Shown: positions 1 through 10,888, counted from the stretch's first letter. The stretch: DNA of 64,000 nt from Erwinia rhapontici (GCF_012271765.1 NZ_VRKO01000016.1:620001-684000); one strand, 5' to 3'. Notes: generated by a model from the letters alone, not told the origin. Numbers and translations are program-made.

Positions 1-500
1 TGGGGCTGTTTGCGCTGCGTCTGGCTTACGGTAAGCAGCACTATCTGATCCACGGTACTAACGCTGATTTTGGTATTGGCATGCGCGTCAGTTCAGGGTG
101 CATCCGTTTGCGTCCGGACGATATCGAAGCACTGTTTAACAGCGTTCCTAAAGGCACGCGCGTGCAGATCATCAATCAGCCAGTGAAATACGCGGTTGAA
201 CCGGACGGTAAGCGTTATCTGGAAGTGCATCAGCCGTTATCGCATAGCGAAAAGGACGACCCACAAACCATGCCGATTGCACTGACGGTGGCTGCTAAGA
301 AGTTCATCAACAGTGATGCCAGCGATCGGGTAGTCATCAAAGCGGCGATTGAACGCAGAGCAGGGATGCCAGTGCTGGTCAACGAGGGTGAGAAAGTCGA
401 TGGTAACCGTGAGTTGCCTGTTAACGAGGATAAACAGCATCCTGCTGCTTCGGAGGGCAAATCTGCACCAGTAACTAGTATTGGAGCTGGCGGGGCTTAG
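1..500 (+). CDS. ldtE: L,D-transpeptidase, C-terminal part (LdtE/YnhG type)
   Basis: Partial gene entering from the left edge; the frame is open from base 3 and stops at 500, giving about 165 residues. It carries the YkuD catalytic signature: an HGTN segment (bases 51-62) followed by SSGCIRLR, with the nucleophilic cysteine at bases 99-101. Family knowledge: these periplasmic enzymes use the cysteine to form 3-3 cross-links in peptidoglycan or to attach Lpp to it. The assignment to LdtE rests on position, since ldtE lies next to lpp-pykF in E. coli. The tail after about base 260 is low in motifs and variable in the family. The missing N-terminus should hold the signal peptide and any LysM domain. 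Confidence 0.85.
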   Translation, partial: GLFALRLAYGKQHYLIHGTNADFGIGMRVSSGCIRLRPDDIEALFNSVPKGTRVQIINQPVKYAVEPDGKRYLEVHQPLSHSEKDDPQTMPIALTVAAKKFINSDASDRVVIKAAIERRAGMPVLVNEGEKVDGNRELPVNEDKQHPAASEGKSAPVTSIGAGGA

Positions 501-562
501 AATCGTTTACAGGGCGTTTTAGACGGGGTTGGACGCATGGTGGAAGACTCCGGATAACAGGC

Positions 563-592
563 AAAAAAAATGGCGCACAATGTGCGCCATTT
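563..592 (-). terminator. Rho-independent terminator of lpp
   Basis: A perfect stem (AATGGCGCAC pairing with GTGCGCCATT) is followed on the minus strand by a run of eight T. It lies just downstream of the lpp stop and has the same architecture as the strong lpp terminator of E. coli. Confidence 0.9.
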
Positions 593-606
593 CATTACCA
601 GAACTC

Positions 607-855
<249 letters not shown>

Positions 856-870
856 CTAGATTAAGTTAAT

Positions 871-925
871 CTCCATGTAGCGTTACAAGTATTACACAAA
901 GTATTTTCTAATGAGAATAATTTTT
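871..925 (-). promoter_or_regulatory. lpp promoter and leader
   Basis: On the minus strand TAATACT (bases 889-895) matches the -10 of the E. coli lpp promoter, followed by the conserved transcript start region GCTACATGGAGATTAAC. The upstream side is very A+T rich, as at the E. coli gene. The stretch 844-1147 between lpp and pykF holds only this promoter and the pykF terminator; no gene is supported there. Confidence 0.75.
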
Positions 926-1097
926 TGATGAGAAAGTGCTTAAACTTGATCGTTCGCTCAAAGAAGCATCTTATTTCTGATATTTTACAAAAAACGAAGC
1001 GAAAACAGGCGATTTTAATCGGAGGGAACGTCGTTTCTTCGGTAATTAAATCGTTAATTTCGATTGGACGCTTTGTGAAACGTCTTACGCAAGTTGT

Positions 1098-1125
1098 AAA
1101 AAAAGCGCCACTGAGGGCGCTTTTT
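1098..1125 (-). terminator. Rho-independent terminator of pykF
   Basis: AAAGCGCC-ACTGA-GGGCGCTTT hairpin flanked by A and T runs on both sides, 22 bp past the pykF stop. It can work in both directions, but pykF is the only gene reading into it. Confidence 0.85.
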
Positions 1126-1147
1126 AAATGCAAGGCGTAATTTTTAA

Positions 1148-2560
1148 TTACAGAACGTGCACTGATGCAGTATTGGTCGTTCCACTTGGTACCAATGCAC
1201 CAGAAACCATGACCACTACATCGCCTTTCTGCGCGTAGCCGCTGGCTTCTGCCGCTTCTTTACCCAGACGGTAGAAATCGTCAGTTGAGGCGATTTCTTT
1301 CACCACGGAAGTGATGATGCCTTTACTGAGCAACAGCTGACGTGAAGTCTGCTCGTTTGTCGTCAGGGCGAGGATCGTTGCATTCGGGAAGTATTTACGA
1401 ATGGACTTCGCAGACTTGCCGCCTTCAGTGGCAACCACAATCAGTGGCGATTCCAGTTTCTCAGCCGTTTCTACCGCTCCACGACAGACTGCTTCAGTGA
1501 TGCGCATTTTGCGGTTGTCGTGCTGGGAGTCGATGCGGCTTTTCATCACGCGGTCGGTACGTTCGCAGATGGTGGCCATAATGGTGACAGACTCCAGCGG
1601 GTATTTCCCTTTGGCGCTTTCACCAGACAGCATCACAGCATCAGTGCCGTCGAGAATGGCGTTGGCAACGTCACCGGCTTCCGCACGGGTAGGGCGCGGG
1701 TTTTTGATCATCGAATCGAGCATCTGAGTGGCGGTGATCACCACTTTACGTGCACGGTTACACTTCTTGATCATCATCTTCTGAGCGAAGATCACTTCTT
1801 CAACCGGGATCTCAACGCCGAGATCACCACGAGCGACCATGATACCGTCAGAGGCATCAAGGATTTCGTCGAAGTTGTTCAGGCCTTCCTGGTTTTCAAT
1901 TTTGGAGATGATCTGGATATGCTCGCCGCCGTGCGCTTTCAGATGCTCACGGATTTCGATCACGTCTGAACGCTTACGGATGAACGAGGCAGCAACGAAG
2001 TCGACGCCTTGCTCACAGCCAAAGATCAGGTCCAGCTTGTCTTTTTCAGCCAGCGCAGGCAACTGAATGGAAACGCCCGGCAGGTTAACGCCTTTGTTCT
2101 CGCCCAGGTCACCGTTGTTCAGCACTTTACATACCACGGTGCTTTCAGTGACTTCGATAACTTCCATACCGATCAAACCGTCATCCACCAGTACGGTGTT
2201 ACCGATTTTCAGGTCAGAAGCGAAACCAGCGTAAGTCACCGCGACGGTATCGGCGTTACCGATGATGGTCTGGTCGGTGGTGAAGGTGAAGGTCTGGCCC
2301 GCTTTCAGGGAGGCATCGTTACCGCCTTCCAGCTTCATCGTACGGATTTCAGGACCTTTAGTGTCCAGCAGAATGGCAGCCTGGTGACCGCTTTTGCTCA
2401 TGACGGAGCGCAGGTTAGTAATACGCTGGCCATGTTCTTCATAATTCCCGTGGGAAAAGTTCAGACGCATCACGTTCATACCGGCATCAAGCAGGTTAGT
2501 CAGCATCTCTTCAGATTCGGTTTTTGGGCCGATAGTACATACGATTTTAGTCTTTTTCAT
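1148..2560 (-). CDS. pykF: Pyruvate kinase I
   Basis: 470 residues, same length as E. coli PykF. It converts phosphoenolpyruvate and ADP to pyruvate and ATP in the last step of glycolysis. Visible motifs are the N-terminal [16 protein letters not shown] (31-38) with the substrate-binding arginine, the barrel lysine in SKIENQEG, and the metal/active-site segment [12 protein letters not shown]. The C-terminal domain contains the fructose-1,6-bisphosphate site region ([27 protein letters not shown]), which marks it as the type I, FBP-activated enzyme. The start MKKTKIV is that of the family. It is transcribed alone from the promoter and Cra-like site upstream. Confidence 0.98.
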   Translation of the reverse strand: MKKTKIVCTIGPKTESEEMLTNLLDAGMNVMRLNFSHGNYEEHGQRITNLRSVMSKSGHQAAILLDTKGPEIRTMKLEGGNDASLKAGQTFTFTTDQTIIGNADTVAVTYAGFASDLKIGNTVLVDDGLIGMEVIEVTESTVVCKVLNNGDLGENKGVNLPGVSIQLPALAEKDKLDLIFGCEQGVDFVAASFIRKRSDVIEIREHLKAHGGEHIQIISKIENQEGLNNFDEILDASDGIMVARGDLGVEIPVEEVIFAQKMMIKKCNRARKVVITATQMLDSMIKNPRPTRAEAGDVANAILDGTDAVMLSGESAKGKYPLESVTIMATICERTDRVMKSRIDSQHDNRKMRITEAVCRGAVETAEKLESPLIVVATEGGKSAKSIRKYFPNATILALTTNEQTSRQLLLSKGIITSVVKEIASTDDFYRLGKEAAEASGYAQKGDVVVMVSGALVPSGTTNTASVHVL

Positions 2561-2774
2561 GACGATTTATCTATTAAGTTGTGATGGATGATTAAAGATG
2601 GATCCCGGCGGTGTTTCCCCCGGAGGAAAAAATTTGCGTTATGAAAACGTCGATACTGAGTAAGGATAGGTGACAGAATTAAAGCATGCAGGGTAAGTTG
2701 AGACGTGGTTTCGGCGCAGGCGCAGCAGGACGTTGCGCAACAGGTACTCGTTATAAATTGAGGGGCAACCATAC

Positions 2775-2835
2775 GCTGAAACCATTCAAGTGAAACAACG
2801 TTCCGTATTATAGTCGCTAAGTGTTCGAAAACCAA
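2775..2835 (-). promoter_or_regulatory. pykF promoter with Cra (FruR)-like operator
   Basis: On the minus strand TTGGTT (2830-2835), a 17-bp spacer and a perfect TATAAT (2807-2812) form a sigma-70 promoter. Right after the expected start lies CTTGAATGGTTTCAGC (2775-2790), close to the Cra consensus GCTGAATCGTTTCAGC and at the downstream position used for repression of pykF in E. coli. The leader to the pykF start is about 240 nt. I see no gene in 2561-2774 or 2836-3020. Confidence 0.75.
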
Positions 2836-3020
2836 TTAAAAAGCGTGAAATAGCATGCAGGAATGATGCGCATCAAATTCGTTGCGCAAACCAGCACGAA
2901 GTAAGGTTAATCTGAAAGTCTGGTTGAGGGCAAAAAAAGGGGATGTGGTACGTTTCGTGGAACAGGGCAAAGCCTTTTGAGCAGGGTAACACGGGTAGGG
3001 TGATGCTTCGGAAAGGAATT

Positions 3021-3097
3021 TGGTGCGTCTGAATGGACTCGAACCATCGACCCCCACCATGTCAAGGTGGTGCTCTAACCAACTGAGCTACAGACGC
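3021..3097 (-). tRNA. valW: tRNA-Val (anticodon GAC), second copy
   Basis: 77-nt cloverleaf on the minus strand with encoded CCA. The acceptor arm GCGTCTG pairs with CAGACGC; D arm AGCTCAGTTGGTTAGAGCA; anticodon stem CCACC/GGTGG around TTGACAT; T arm with GGTTCGAGTCC. Identical to the copy at 3257-3333. It matches the valV/valW pair beside mdtK in E. coli. Confidence 0.97.
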
Positions 3098-3140
3098 ATA
3101 ATTTGCTTCGTCTTTCATACTACTGCTTTGTTGGCTGCTT

Positions 3141-3195
3141 TCGTTCACCCCAGTCACATACTGATGTATGCTCCTGCGGATTCACTCAATTGCCG
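3141..3195 (-). repeat. tRNA-operon spacer element
   Basis: The 159-bp spacer between the two tRNA-Val genes contains a dyad around CATACTGATGTATG, flanked by CCCAGTCA and GCTCCTGCGGATTCACT. From memory, similar sequence occurs in other enterobacterial tRNA operon spacers; this was not tested by a search. It probably folds in the precursor transcript and is removed during processing. Confidence 0.35.
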
Positions 3196-3256
3196 CCGCG
3201 CATTAGCACGAAATACTCGCCACTTGTTATTCGCTCATCTTTCTTTGGAAGAAAGA

Positions 3257-3333
3257 TGGTGCGTCTGAATGGACTCGAACCATCGACCCCCACCATGTCA
3301 AGGTGGTGCTCTAACCAACTGAGCTACAGACGC
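3257..3333 (-). tRNA. valV: tRNA-Val (anticodon GAC), first copy
   Basis: 77-nt cloverleaf identical to the gene at 3021-3097, including the GAC anticodon and encoded CCA. It is promoter-proximal; both tRNAs should be cut from one precursor transcript. Confidence 0.97.
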
Positions 3334-3363
3334 AAATTGTTGTCGTGGTGACAACGGGGACGA

Positions 3364-3392
3364 ATATTAACGACACCCCGAACGCCTGGCAA
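3364..3392 (-). promoter_or_regulatory. Promoter of the tRNA-Val operon
   Basis: TTGCCA (3387-3392), a 17-bp spacer and TAATAT (3364-3369) on the minus strand, followed by the C-rich stretch CGTCCCCG. A G+C-rich discriminator of this kind is usual at stable-RNA promoters under stringent control. The start would be about 25 bp before the first tRNA. Confidence 0.7.
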
Positions 3393-3418
3393 GGAGAAAA
3401 AAGGATTTTTGCGTCTGA

Positions 3419-3447
3419 TTGCTGCGCAACTGTGCGAAGCGCAGCAA
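3419..3447 (-). terminator. Hairpin downstream of mdtK
   Basis: TTGCTGCGC and GCGCAGCAA form a 9-bp stem 33 bp past the mdtK stop. The better T-rich tail is on the plus strand, so its role as the mdtK terminator is plausible but not certain. Confidence 0.4.
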
Positions 3448-3479
3448 TTTTAATCATTTTCCCCGGGTTTATCAGAAAA

Positions 3480-4853
3480 TTAACGCGCTGCACGCGTGAG
3501 AATCATCTCCGCAGGCTGACGTTGCAGACGGCGCATCCGCCAAATCATCATGACGGCAGAGGAGGTCAGTCCAATGATAAAGCCGGTCCAGAATCCTGAA
3601 GGGCCCATTGCCGGGACCACCCAGTCGGTCATCGCCAGCACGTAACCGCTCGGCAGGCCGAGGATCCAATAGGCGACGAAGGTAATAAAGAAGATTGAAC
3701 GGGTGTCTTTATAGCCACGCAGGATGCCGCTGCCGATCACCTGAATGGAGTCAGAGAATTGATACACCGCCGCCAGGAACATCAGCTGTGCTGCCAGCGT
3801 AATCACCTCAGGGTTATCGGTATACAGCAGGGCGATCTCTTCGCGGAACGTCACGGTGAACAGCGCGGTGAGACAAGCCATACAGATGCCCACGCCCTGT
3901 GCTGTCCATGCGGCGACCTTTGCCTGCTCAACCGAACCCTGACCCAGCCGGAAGCCTACGCGGATGGTGGTAGCGACCCCCAACGACAAAGGCAGGACGA
4001 ACATCAGTGAACTGAAGTTCAGGGCGATCTGATGGCCCGCGACTTTGACGATCCCCATCGGAGACACCAGCAGGGCCACGACAGCGAACAATGTCACTTC
4101 AAAGAATAGCGCCAGCGCAACCGGCAGACCAAGCCCGGTCAGACGGCGTAATGCTTTCCAGTCTGGCGGACTGAAACGTCCCTCAACACGGATATCGCGC
4201 ATTGATTTGGCTCGATTCACCCAGGCCTTCATCGCGATAAACATCACCCAGTAGACCGATGCGGTTGCCACGCCGCAGCCAATACCGCCCAGTGCAGGCA
4301 TGCCAAAGTGACCGTAGATAAAGACGTAGTTAACCGGGATATTCACCAGCAGCCCGAGGAACCCCATGACCATGCCGGGTTTCGTTTTGGATAAACCTTC
4401 ACACTGATTACGGGCGACCTGGAAAAACAGATAACCGGGAGCGCCCCACAGCAAGGCGTGCAGGTATCCCACGGCCTTTCTGGATAATTCCGGGTCAACA
4501 TTGTGCATGGCGCCAATCAGGTATCCGGCGTTATACAACACCACCATAATCAGCACAGAGACCATCGCTGCCAGCCAGTAGGCCTGGCGAACCTGATGCG
4601 CAATGCGCTCACGTCGGCCAGAACCATTAAGCTGAGCCACCACCGGCGTCAGCGCCAGGATCAAACCGTGACCAAAAAGAATGGAAGGTAACCAGATTGA
4701 GGTTCCTACTGCAACGGCGGCCATATCCGTGGCGCTAACGGCACCGGCCATCACTGTATCAACAAAGCCCATGGAGGTTTGCGCAACCTGCGCAAGGATC
4801 ACCGGGATAGCAAGGGCTAATAACTGACGCGCCTCTAAGAGGTACTTCTGCAC
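3480..4853 (-). CDS. mdtK: MATE-family multidrug efflux pump MdtK (NorM)
   Basis: 457 residues, exactly the length of E. coli MdtK, with about twelve membrane segments and the two-fold repeat of MatE domains. Hallmarks are the N-terminal [13 protein letters not shown] motif and the matching region of the second half. It exports fluoroquinolones, cationic dyes and other drugs in exchange for Na+ or H+ across the inner membrane. Divergent from ribC, as in E. coli; the 284-bp gap between them holds both promoters. Confidence 0.96.
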   Translation of the reverse strand: MQKYLLEARQLLALAIPVILAQVAQTSMGFVDTVMAGAVSATDMAAVAVGTSIWLPSILFGHGLILALTPVVAQLNGSGRRERIAHQVRQAYWLAAMVSVLIMVVLYNAGYLIGAMHNVDPELSRKAVGYLHALLWGAPGYLFFQVARNQCEGLSKTKPGMVMGFLGLLVNIPVNYVFIYGHFGMPALGGIGCGVATASVYWVMFIAMKAWVNRAKSMRDIRVEGRFSPPDWKALRRLTGLGLPVALALFFEVTLFAVVALLVSPMGIVKVAGHQIALNFSSLMFVLPLSLGVATTIRVGFRLGQGSVEQAKVAAWTAQGVGICMACLTALFTVTFREEIALLYTDNPEVITLAAQLMFLAAVYQFSDSIQVIGSGILRGYKDTRSIFFITFVAYWILGLPSGYVLAMTDWVVPAMGPSGFWTGFIIGLTSSAVMMIWRMRRLQRQPAEMILTRAAR

Positions 4854-5137
4854 ACATACACCTTTTTAATTTTTCCGCTATGTTTCGCGACGTTTTACTG
4901 CGACGTGAAATCCATTGGGTAGTTGAATGATGAAAGACACTGCTGAAGAAATAAACGGCATTTGCGATGATGCCAGCAGGGCAGGCGTTCCATTCTAGTG
5001 TCAGCGGTGGAAATAGCCAATCTTCTGATAAAAGAATCGCTCTTTATGTCACGCAATTAAACGGGACTTTATTTGGTTTTGTGGCGATGCCAGGGCAAAC
5101 TAACTGGAGCGAAAACACATTGATTGAGGCAACAGCT

Positions 5138-5803
5138 ATGTTTACCGGTATTGTGCAGGGCACCGCGGAGGTGCTGGACATTGACGAAAAACCTAATTTT
5201 CGTACCCATGTGATCAGAATGCCGGAGGCATTATTGCCCGGGCTGGAACTGGGTGCGTCCGTTTCCCATAATGGTTGTTGCCTGACGGTGACCGAAGTCG
5301 ATGGCGACCGCGTTAGCTTTGATCTGGTAAAAGAAACGCTGCGTATTACCAATCTGGGCGATCTGAAAGTCGGTGATACCGTTAACGTTGAGCGTGCAGC
5401 AAAATTCAGTGATGAAATTGGCGGTCATTTGATGTCAGGTCATATTATGACCACGGCAGAGATCAGCAAAATACTCACCTCGGAAAACAATCGCGAAATC
5501 TGGTTTAAACCGCAGGATGCCAGTCAGATGAAATATATCCTGCATAAAGGATTTGTTGGCATTGACGGTATCAGCCTGACGGTAGGAGAGGTGACGCGCA
5601 CAAAATTCTGTGTTCATCTGATCCCCGAGACACTGATGCGCACCACCTTAGGCAGCAAACGTCTGGGGCATCGTGTGAATATTGAGATCGACCCGCATAC
5701 GCAGGCGATTGTGGAAACCGTTGAGCGTGTTCTGGCTCAGCGTGAAGCGGCATTATTGGCTGCCGCAGTCAGCGAACAACAGGCTGAGAGCCCGGAAGCG
5801 TAA
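5138..5803 (+). CDS. ribC: Riboflavin synthase, alpha subunit
   Basis: 221 residues from the ATG of MFTGIVQG, the invariant family N-terminus; the frame is open further upstream but that part is not conserved. Two lumazine-binding domains follow each other: residues 1-97 ([25 protein letters not shown]) and 98-200 ([18 protein letters not shown]). It dismutates two 6,7-dimethyl-8-ribityllumazine molecules to riboflavin. It is slightly longer than the 213-residue E. coli protein owing to an Ala/Gln-rich tail. No FMN riboswitch is visible upstream; in E. coli that element belongs to ribB. Confidence 0.95.
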   Translation: MFTGIVQGTAEVLDIDEKPNFRTHVIRMPEALLPGLELGASVSHNGCCLTVTEVDGDRVSFDLVKETLRITNLGDLKVGDTVNVERAAKFSDEIGGHLMSGHIMTTAEISKILTSENNREIWFKPQDASQMKYILHKGFVGIDGISLTVGEVTRTKFCVHLIPETLMRTTLGSKRLGHRVNIEIDPHTQAIVETVERVLAQREAALLAAAVSEQQAESPEA

Positions 5804-5809
5804 TGCGAT

Positions 5810-5834
5810 AAAAAAGGGCGACATGACGTCGCCC
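5810..5834 (-). terminator. Rho-independent terminator of cfa
   Basis: GGGCGACATGACGTCGCCC stem followed on the minus strand by TTTTTT, 20 bp past the cfa stop. On the plus strand there is no T run, so it serves cfa better than ribC. Confidence 0.8.
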
Positions 5835-5853
5835 CTGCTAAACAGAGTATGTC

Positions 5854-7002
5854 CTAACGCGCAACGCGCAGTCCACCTTGTTTGCCATGGGTAAATACCA
5901 CCTGCCAGAGCTGAATATCCCTTGCCCGAAACGCCCCCGCACAAGCATTCAGATAGTAAGTGAACATCCTTTTAAAACGCTCGCCATATTTATCCGACAG
6001 TTGAGGCCAGGCGCTAAGAAAACGCTGATACCAGTGCATTAACGTCACATCATAATCAGCGCCAATATTGTGCCAGTCTTCCATCACGAACCAGGGTTCG
6101 CAGGCGGCGGCAATATGACGCACAGAGGGCAGGCAACCGTTAGGGAAAATGTATTTGTCGATCCACGGGTCAACATCATTATTGGTTTTGTTAGCACCAA
6201 TGGTATGCAGCAGGAAAATACCTTCCGGTTTCAGATTACGATTCACCACATCAAAATAGGTAGCGTAATTTTTCGGCCCGACATGTTCAAACATTCCGAC
6301 AGAAACAATACGGTCGAACTGCTCAGACAGGTCGCGATAATCCTGAAGCAAAATCGTCACATTCAGCCCTTCGCAGCGCTGTTGCGCCAGCTTTTGTTGT
6401 TCGGCGGAAATGGTAACACCCACAACATTTACGCTAAAGTGACGCGCGGCATATTCGGCCAGACCTCCCCAGCCACAGCCAATATCCAGTAAAGACATGC
6501 CCGGTTCCAGCTGAAGTTTTTCACAGATCATCTGCAATTTGGCTTCCTGAGCGTCTTCCAGCGTACGGGCTTCTTTCCAGTAACCGCAGGAATATTGCAT
6601 ATAAGGATCGAGCATGTGGGTGAAGAGATCGTTACCCAGATCATAATGCTCTTTGCCAACAATCCACGCGCGTTTGCGCGTTTGCAGATTCGTGAGTCGG
6701 GAGGCCACAACACGCAAGGTGTCGCGGAAATGGTGAGGGAGTTGCTGATCTAATTTTGACTGCAAAACACGCTGGAAAAAGATATCCAGGCGTTCGCATT
6801 CCCACCAGCCATCCATATAGCTTTCACCTAACCCCAGCGATCCTTCCTGCAGAATGCGTTTAAAAAAATCGGGGTTGGTAATCTGGATATCCCAGGGACG
6901 GGAACCATTGATTTCAATATTGGCCTGACTCAACATTTCCTGGACGATTCGATACCACGGGTTGTCGTCAAGGCTCACTTCTTCTATACACGATGAACTC
7001 AT
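5854..7002 (-). CDS. cfa: Cyclopropane-fatty-acyl-phospholipid synthase
   Basis: 382 residues, identical in length to E. coli Cfa, with the same start MSSSCIEEVS. It transfers a methylene from S-adenosylmethionine to cis double bonds of membrane phospholipid acyl chains, mainly at entry into stationary phase and under acid stress. The SAM-binding motif LDIGCGWGG lies at 172-180, the conserved Cys139 is in MQYSCGYW, and GMFEHVG follows. The C-terminus LRVAR is conserved. It is convergent with ribC and has its own terminator. Confidence 0.97.
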   Translation of the reverse strand: MSSSCIEEVSLDDNPWYRIVQEMLSQANIEINGSRPWDIQITNPDFFKRILQEGSLGLGESYMDGWWECERLDIFFQRVLQSKLDQQLPHHFRDTLRVVASRLTNLQTRKRAWIVGKEHYDLGNDLFTHMLDPYMQYSCGYWKEARTLEDAQEAKLQMICEKLQLEPGMSLLDIGCGWGGLAEYAARHFSVNVVGVTISAEQQKLAQQRCEGLNVTILLQDYRDLSEQFDRIVSVGMFEHVGPKNYATYFDVVNRNLKPEGIFLLHTIGANKTNNDVDPWIDKYIFPNGCLPSVRHIAAACEPWFVMEDWHNIGADYDVTLMHWYQRFLSAWPQLSDKYGERFKRMFTYYLNACAGAFRARDIQLWQVVFTHGKQGGLRVAR

Positions 7003-7314
7003 AGCTTCTCCATCACCCTGTGTGATTAAAACCTGAGAAAAAGAATTGTCTGTTTCTACAGGCCTGTGAGAGCACTCACGGCGAATGCCGCAGTCTGATA
7101 TCCGACGTTAAAAAAGAGGTTTGATGTGAAACTGACAGAGGTCGTAACGTAGTCACTCGGAACAACTCCATGACAACCCTGTCAGGAACCAACAGTGGAC
7201 GACGACAAACGCCATCGCCCACTCAAAAATGGTGTTAAGTTGTTATTTTATATTGCGCTGAAAAGTATATGCCCACGAAAGGTAATATTCAATTCATTAT
7301 TGTTAGGGCGCTAA
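7003..7314. other. cfa upstream region, no gene seen
   Basis: 312 bp between the cfa start and the punC stop. It should hold the cfa promoters; in E. coli there is a sigma-70 and an RpoS-dependent promoter plus a long leader targeted by the small RNA RydC. I did not find a clean match to either promoter by eye and see no RNA gene. Confidence 0.5.
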
Positions 7315-8526
7315 CTAAGTGTTTTTACAGGATTCCACCTGGCCCGGCGCCGTCAGGTGGGGCTGTTTTTGCTCCGCCAGTCGCTGGACGATATAGCCAA
7401 CGACAGCCAGAACAATCGTGCCAGCCATCACCAGCGTAGTGGTCTGTAACGGGGATTCAATCCATGTTGACACCGCCAGACTGGCGAAAAAACAGAGGCC
7501 GAGCTGCAACATATTCTGCAAGGCGGCGGCTTTACCGGTCGCCTGGGGGAAGGGCAGTAACGCACTGGACACCACAATCGGGTAAATCGCACCGTTTGCC
7601 ATCGCCATTCCACAAAACGGCAGTAGCAATGCAAACAAGGAAGGCTGCGGCTGCAGTGAAACAAAATAGATCGCGAGAATGCTGACGCTGTAGAAGGCCA
7701 GCAGCCATGGCAACAATTGGCGCCCGGCAAAGTGGTTCAACAGGGCGCGGCAGCTAAACCCGCCGACAAGAAACGCCACAGTTTGCGGAACATAGCTGAG
7801 GCCAATATCTGCAGGGGACAAACCAAGGTTACCCAGAATGAAAGGGGAGCCGGTGAGCCAGGCAAAGAAGCTGGCAGAGCACGCGGCATAAATCGCCACG
7901 TTGCCACTGTAAATAGGCGACTTCAGCAATGTGAGGAAGCCAGGCGTGCGGGGCTTAACGGCAGCGTGATCGTCCACCGGGCGTGACGGCAAGCGCAATG
8001 TAGGGATCAGTAGCGCGAGACTGAGCAGTAACAGGACAACGAAAATAGAACGCCAGGAAAAGTGTTGCAGTAACCAGGCACCCAACAGGGGAGCCAGCGC
8101 AGGCGAGAGGGCGACCAGGGGCATAATGGTGGCAAAGACACGGTTGGCCCGCGGACCACTGTAGCGATCAACCACCAGAGCCTGCCAGCTCACCGCCGCA
8201 GCGCACACACCCACGGCCTGAACAAAGCGAACGATCAGCAACCAGAAAGCCGACTCTACCCACAGCATTGCCGCACAACCAACGGCGAACAAACTCAACC
8301 CCATCATCAATACTGGTTTTCGGCCGATACGGTCTGACAGCGGGCCCCAGACTAGCTGTGCGCAGGCAAACCCGGCGAGGAAGATACTTAAACTGGCGCT
8401 AATGGCACCGGCTTCCGTCTGCAAGTCCTGTTGCATCACGCCAAACGCGGGTAGGTACATATCGGTAGCAAGAAAGCCCAGCATGCTGAGCAGCGCAAGG
8501 TAAATCATAAATCCTTTGGAACGCAT
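7315..8526 (-). CDS. punC: MFS transporter PunC (YdhC), Bcr/CflA type
   Basis: 403 residues with twelve predicted membrane helices and the MFS loop 2-3 motif ([13 protein letters not shown], about 61-73). Length and sequence agree with E. coli YdhC. There it is described as a purine nucleoside (adenosine) transporter activated by PunR, and the same divergent pair is present here. The Bcr/CflA relatives are drug exporters, so the substrate is inferred from orthology and context. Located in the inner membrane. Confidence 0.88.
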   Translation of the reverse strand: MRSKGFMIYLALLSMLGFLATDMYLPAFGVMQQDLQTEAGAISASLSIFLAGFACAQLVWGPLSDRIGRKPVLMMGLSLFAVGCAAMLWVESAFWLLIVRFVQAVGVCAAAVSWQALVVDRYSGPRANRVFATIMPLVALSPALAPLLGAWLLQHFSWRSIFVVLLLLSLALLIPTLRLPSRPVDDHAAVKPRTPGFLTLLKSPIYSGNVAIYAACSASFFAWLTGSPFILGNLGLSPADIGLSYVPQTVAFLVGGFSCRALLNHFAGRQLLPWLLAFYSVSILAIYFVSLQPQPSLFALLLPFCGMAMANGAIYPIVVSSALLPFPQATGKAAALQNMLQLGLCFFASLAVSTWIESPLQTTTLVMAGTIVLAVVGYIVQRLAEQKQPHLTAPGQVESCKNT

Positions 8527-8639
8527 GGTTTTTAACTCTTATTAGACAATTTTTTTACGCGTGCAGTGTAATCGCGTGCTGACCCGTCTGTGAAACGCTA
8601 ATATTCGTGGGTTGCGATGAAAAATATTGAAGGCGAATC

Positions 8640-9572
8640 ATGTGGTCTGAACATTCTCTTGAAGTGGTTGATGCGGTGGCGAGGACGGGCAGCTTTACCG
8701 CTGCTGCGGCGGAATTGCATCGCGTCCCCTCCGCAGTAAGTTATACCGTGCGCCAGCTGGAAGCCTGGCTGGCCGTGAGTCTGTTTGAGCGTCGTCATCG
8801 TGATGTGGAGTTGACGGACGCCGGACGGGTTTTCATTGAAGAAGGTCGTGCTGTTATCAAAAAAATGCTCGCCACCCGCACACGCTGTCAACAGGTGGCT
8901 AACGGCTGGCGGGGACAAATCAATATTGCGGTCGACAGAATTGTGCGCCCGGCACGCACCCGGCAGCTGGTCGTGGATTTCTACCGGCATTTTCCGGATA
9001 TGGAACTGCATATCATGCCGGAAGTGTTCAACGGTGTGTGGGATGCGCTGGCTGACGGTCGCGTCGATGTTGCGATCGGTGCGACTCAGGCGATCCCGGT
9101 ACGAGGACGTTTTGCTTTTCGTGATATGGGAAGTCTTAACTGGCGCTGCGTGGTGAAAACGTCACATCCTCTGCTGAGCCATGAGGGACCGTTAAGCGAG
9201 ACGTTAATCCGTGAGTGGCCATCGCTGGTGCTGGAAGATACCTCACGTGCCTTGCCGAAACGCACCACGTGGACATTAGATAATCAACGACGGCTGGTGG
9301 TGCCTGACTGGGAAAGTGCGTTTGACTGCCTGCGAGCCGGGCTGTGTGTTGGGATGGTACCCGGTCATTTTGCCCAGCCCTGGCTGCAACAAGGCGTGTT
9401 AGGAGAAGTGACGCTGACGTCCCCGTTTCCCGACAGTCCCTGTTATCTCAGCTGGTCGGAACAAAGCGCCTCACCGGCGCTAAGTTGGTTACTGGACTAT
9501 CTGGGGAGCACAGAAACCCTGAATGCAGAGTGGTTAAGCGAACATCCTGGCCAGTGGCAGGTGAGTGATTAA
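8640..9572 (+). CDS. punR: LysR-family regulator PunR (YdhB)
   Basis: 310 residues. The N-terminal winged helix-turn-helix is clear ([29 protein letters not shown], written here as residues 12-40), followed by a periplasmic-binding-protein-like sensor domain. Divergent from punC with a 113-bp gap, the typical arrangement for a LysR activator and its target. Its stop overlaps that of convergent purR by 3 bp. Orthology to E. coli PunR is supported by order on both sides (cfa-punC-punR-purR). Confidence 0.9.
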   Translation: MWSEHSLEVVDAVARTGSFTAAAAELHRVPSAVSYTVRQLEAWLAVSLFERRHRDVELTDAGRVFIEEGRAVIKKMLATRTRCQQVANGWRGQINIAVDRIVRPARTRQLVVDFYRHFPDMELHIMPEVFNGVWDALADGRVDVAIGATQAIPVRGRFAFRDMGSLNWRCVVKTSHPLLSHEGPLSETLIREWPSLVLEDTSRALPKRTTWTLDNQRRLVVPDWESAFDCLRAGLCVGMVPGHFAQPWLQQGVLGEVTLTSPFPDSPCYLSWSEQSASPALSWLLDYLGSTETLNAEWLSEHPGQWQVSD

Positions 9573-10594
9573 CGGCGGTAGTCGCGGAAAGGACCATCGG
9601 CAACGGAACGACGCTCGATCAGTGAAGGGTGAACTTCAATGGTTTGCGGATCTTCGCGCTTGCTGGTAATACGGTCCAGCAACATATCAAAAGCGGTTTC
9701 GCCCAGACGCTCTTTTGGCTGGTGGACGGTGGTCAGTGCGGGCGTAAAGTAGCGGGCGTTGCGCACGTTATCATAACCGATCACTGAAATATCCTGAGGT
9801 ACGCGTAGCCCCATTTCATCTGCTGCGCAAATCGCGCCCATGGCCATAATATCACCGCCACAGAAAATGGCCGTTGGGCGCTGCTTCTGCGACAAAATTT
9901 GCTGCATGGCGCGATAGCCAGATTCAGGTTCAAAATCGCCCTGCACCAGCCATTCATCGCGCAAAGTGATGCCCGCTTCTGCCAGTGCCTTCAGGAATCC
10001 GGCATGGCGGCCACCGCCTGTATTACGCTCAAGCTGGCCTGGGATCGCACCGATATCGCGGTGCCCACGTTCGATCAGGTAGCGCCCCGCCAGGTAACCA
10101 CCCTCAAAAGCATTATCAAGCACGGTATCAGTGAAATCACCGCGTGATTCGCCCCAATCCATGACGACCATCGGAATATTACGGTTATCTTCCAGCATAG
10201 AAATCAACGTGTCAGGATATTCTGAACACATCACCAGCAGCCCATCGACGCGTTTTTGCGCCATCATTGACAGATAGGCCTGTTGCTTTTGCAGGTCGTT
10301 GTGCGCATTGCCCAAAATCAGCGTATAGCCTTTGGCAAAGCAGCGGTTTTCTATTGCTTCAATGATCTCTGCAAAATAGGGCGCTTCACTGGATGTTGCC
10401 AGAAGGCCAATGGTTTTGGTGTGGTTGACCTTCAGACTGCGGGCTACGGCGCTGGGGGAGTAATGCAATTCTTTGATTGCAACCCATACCGCTTCGCGCG
10501 TCTCTTCGGCTACAAAGCGCGTTTTGTTAATCACGTGAGACACAGTGGTGGTTGAAACACCGGCGCGCTTTGCCACATCCTTAATTGTTGCCAT
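9569..10594 (-). CDS. purR: Purine repressor PurR
   Basis: 341 residues, the E. coli length. LacI-family repressor: the helix-turn-helix [20 protein letters not shown], then the hinge helix ([10 protein letters not shown]) that inserts into the minor groove, then the corepressor domain. With hypoxanthine or guanine bound it represses de novo purine synthesis and other nucleotide genes. A PUR-box-like site lies in its own upstream region, fitting autoregulation. Convergent with punR. Confidence 0.97.
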   Translation of the reverse strand: MATIKDVAKRAGVSTTTVSHVINKTRFVAEETREAVWVAIKELHYSPSAVARSLKVNHTKTIGLLATSSEAPYFAEIIEAIENRCFAKGYTLILGNAHNDLQKQQAYLSMMAQKRVDGLLVMCSEYPDTLISMLEDNRNIPMVVMDWGESRGDFTDTVLDNAFEGGYLAGRYLIERGHRDIGAIPGQLERNTGGGRHAGFLKALAEAGITLRDEWLVQGDFEPESGYRAMQQILSQKQRPTAIFCGGDIMAMGAICAADEMGLRVPQDISVIGYDNVRNARYFTPALTTVHQPKERLGETAFDMLLDRITSKREDPQTIEVHPSLIERRSVADGPFRDYRR

Positions 10595-10640
10595 GAAAAT
10601 CGTACTCCTGGTGTTATCGTAACATCTTGATAACTAATTG

Positions 10641-10656
10641 GTTAAACGTTTGCCTG
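10641..10656 (-). promoter_or_regulatory. PurR operator upstream of purR
   Basis: CAGGCAAACGTTTAAC on the minus strand, sharing the GCAAACGTTT core of the PUR box (ACGCAAACGTTTGCGT). It lies 47 bp before the purR start, matching the first of the autoregulatory operators in E. coli. No second operator was found by eye. Confidence 0.7.
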
Positions 10657-10888
10657 GGTACAGCCATTCCTGCCCGACCAGAATTATTTTGGGTGCTGTC
10701 TCAAAGGGTCGGGAAGGGGTAAAATCGTCCGTAGAGTGACATGCAGTGCTGACTTTTACACGTTGCCAACGGTGTTGCGCAACGGAATAAAGAATTCTAA
10801 CAAGGCTGCGCACAGAAAACGAGATTTTTACGGGTAACTGTGGGAAAATCTGTTGGCTTACTAATAACAAGGTTATTGAGGAGAGAGA

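Noticed and set aside
925..1140. 71-codon basic protein between lpp and pykF
   Set aside because: No ribosome site, runs through the pykF terminator, and covers the lpp promoter region; no family resemblance.
3021..3333. Short duplicated element or IS end
   Set aside because: The repeated 77-bp segments are two identical tRNA-Val genes.
5138..5200. FMN riboswitch before ribC
   Set aside because: The sequence upstream of 5138 lacks the conserved RFN element blocks; it belongs to ribB in enterobacteria.
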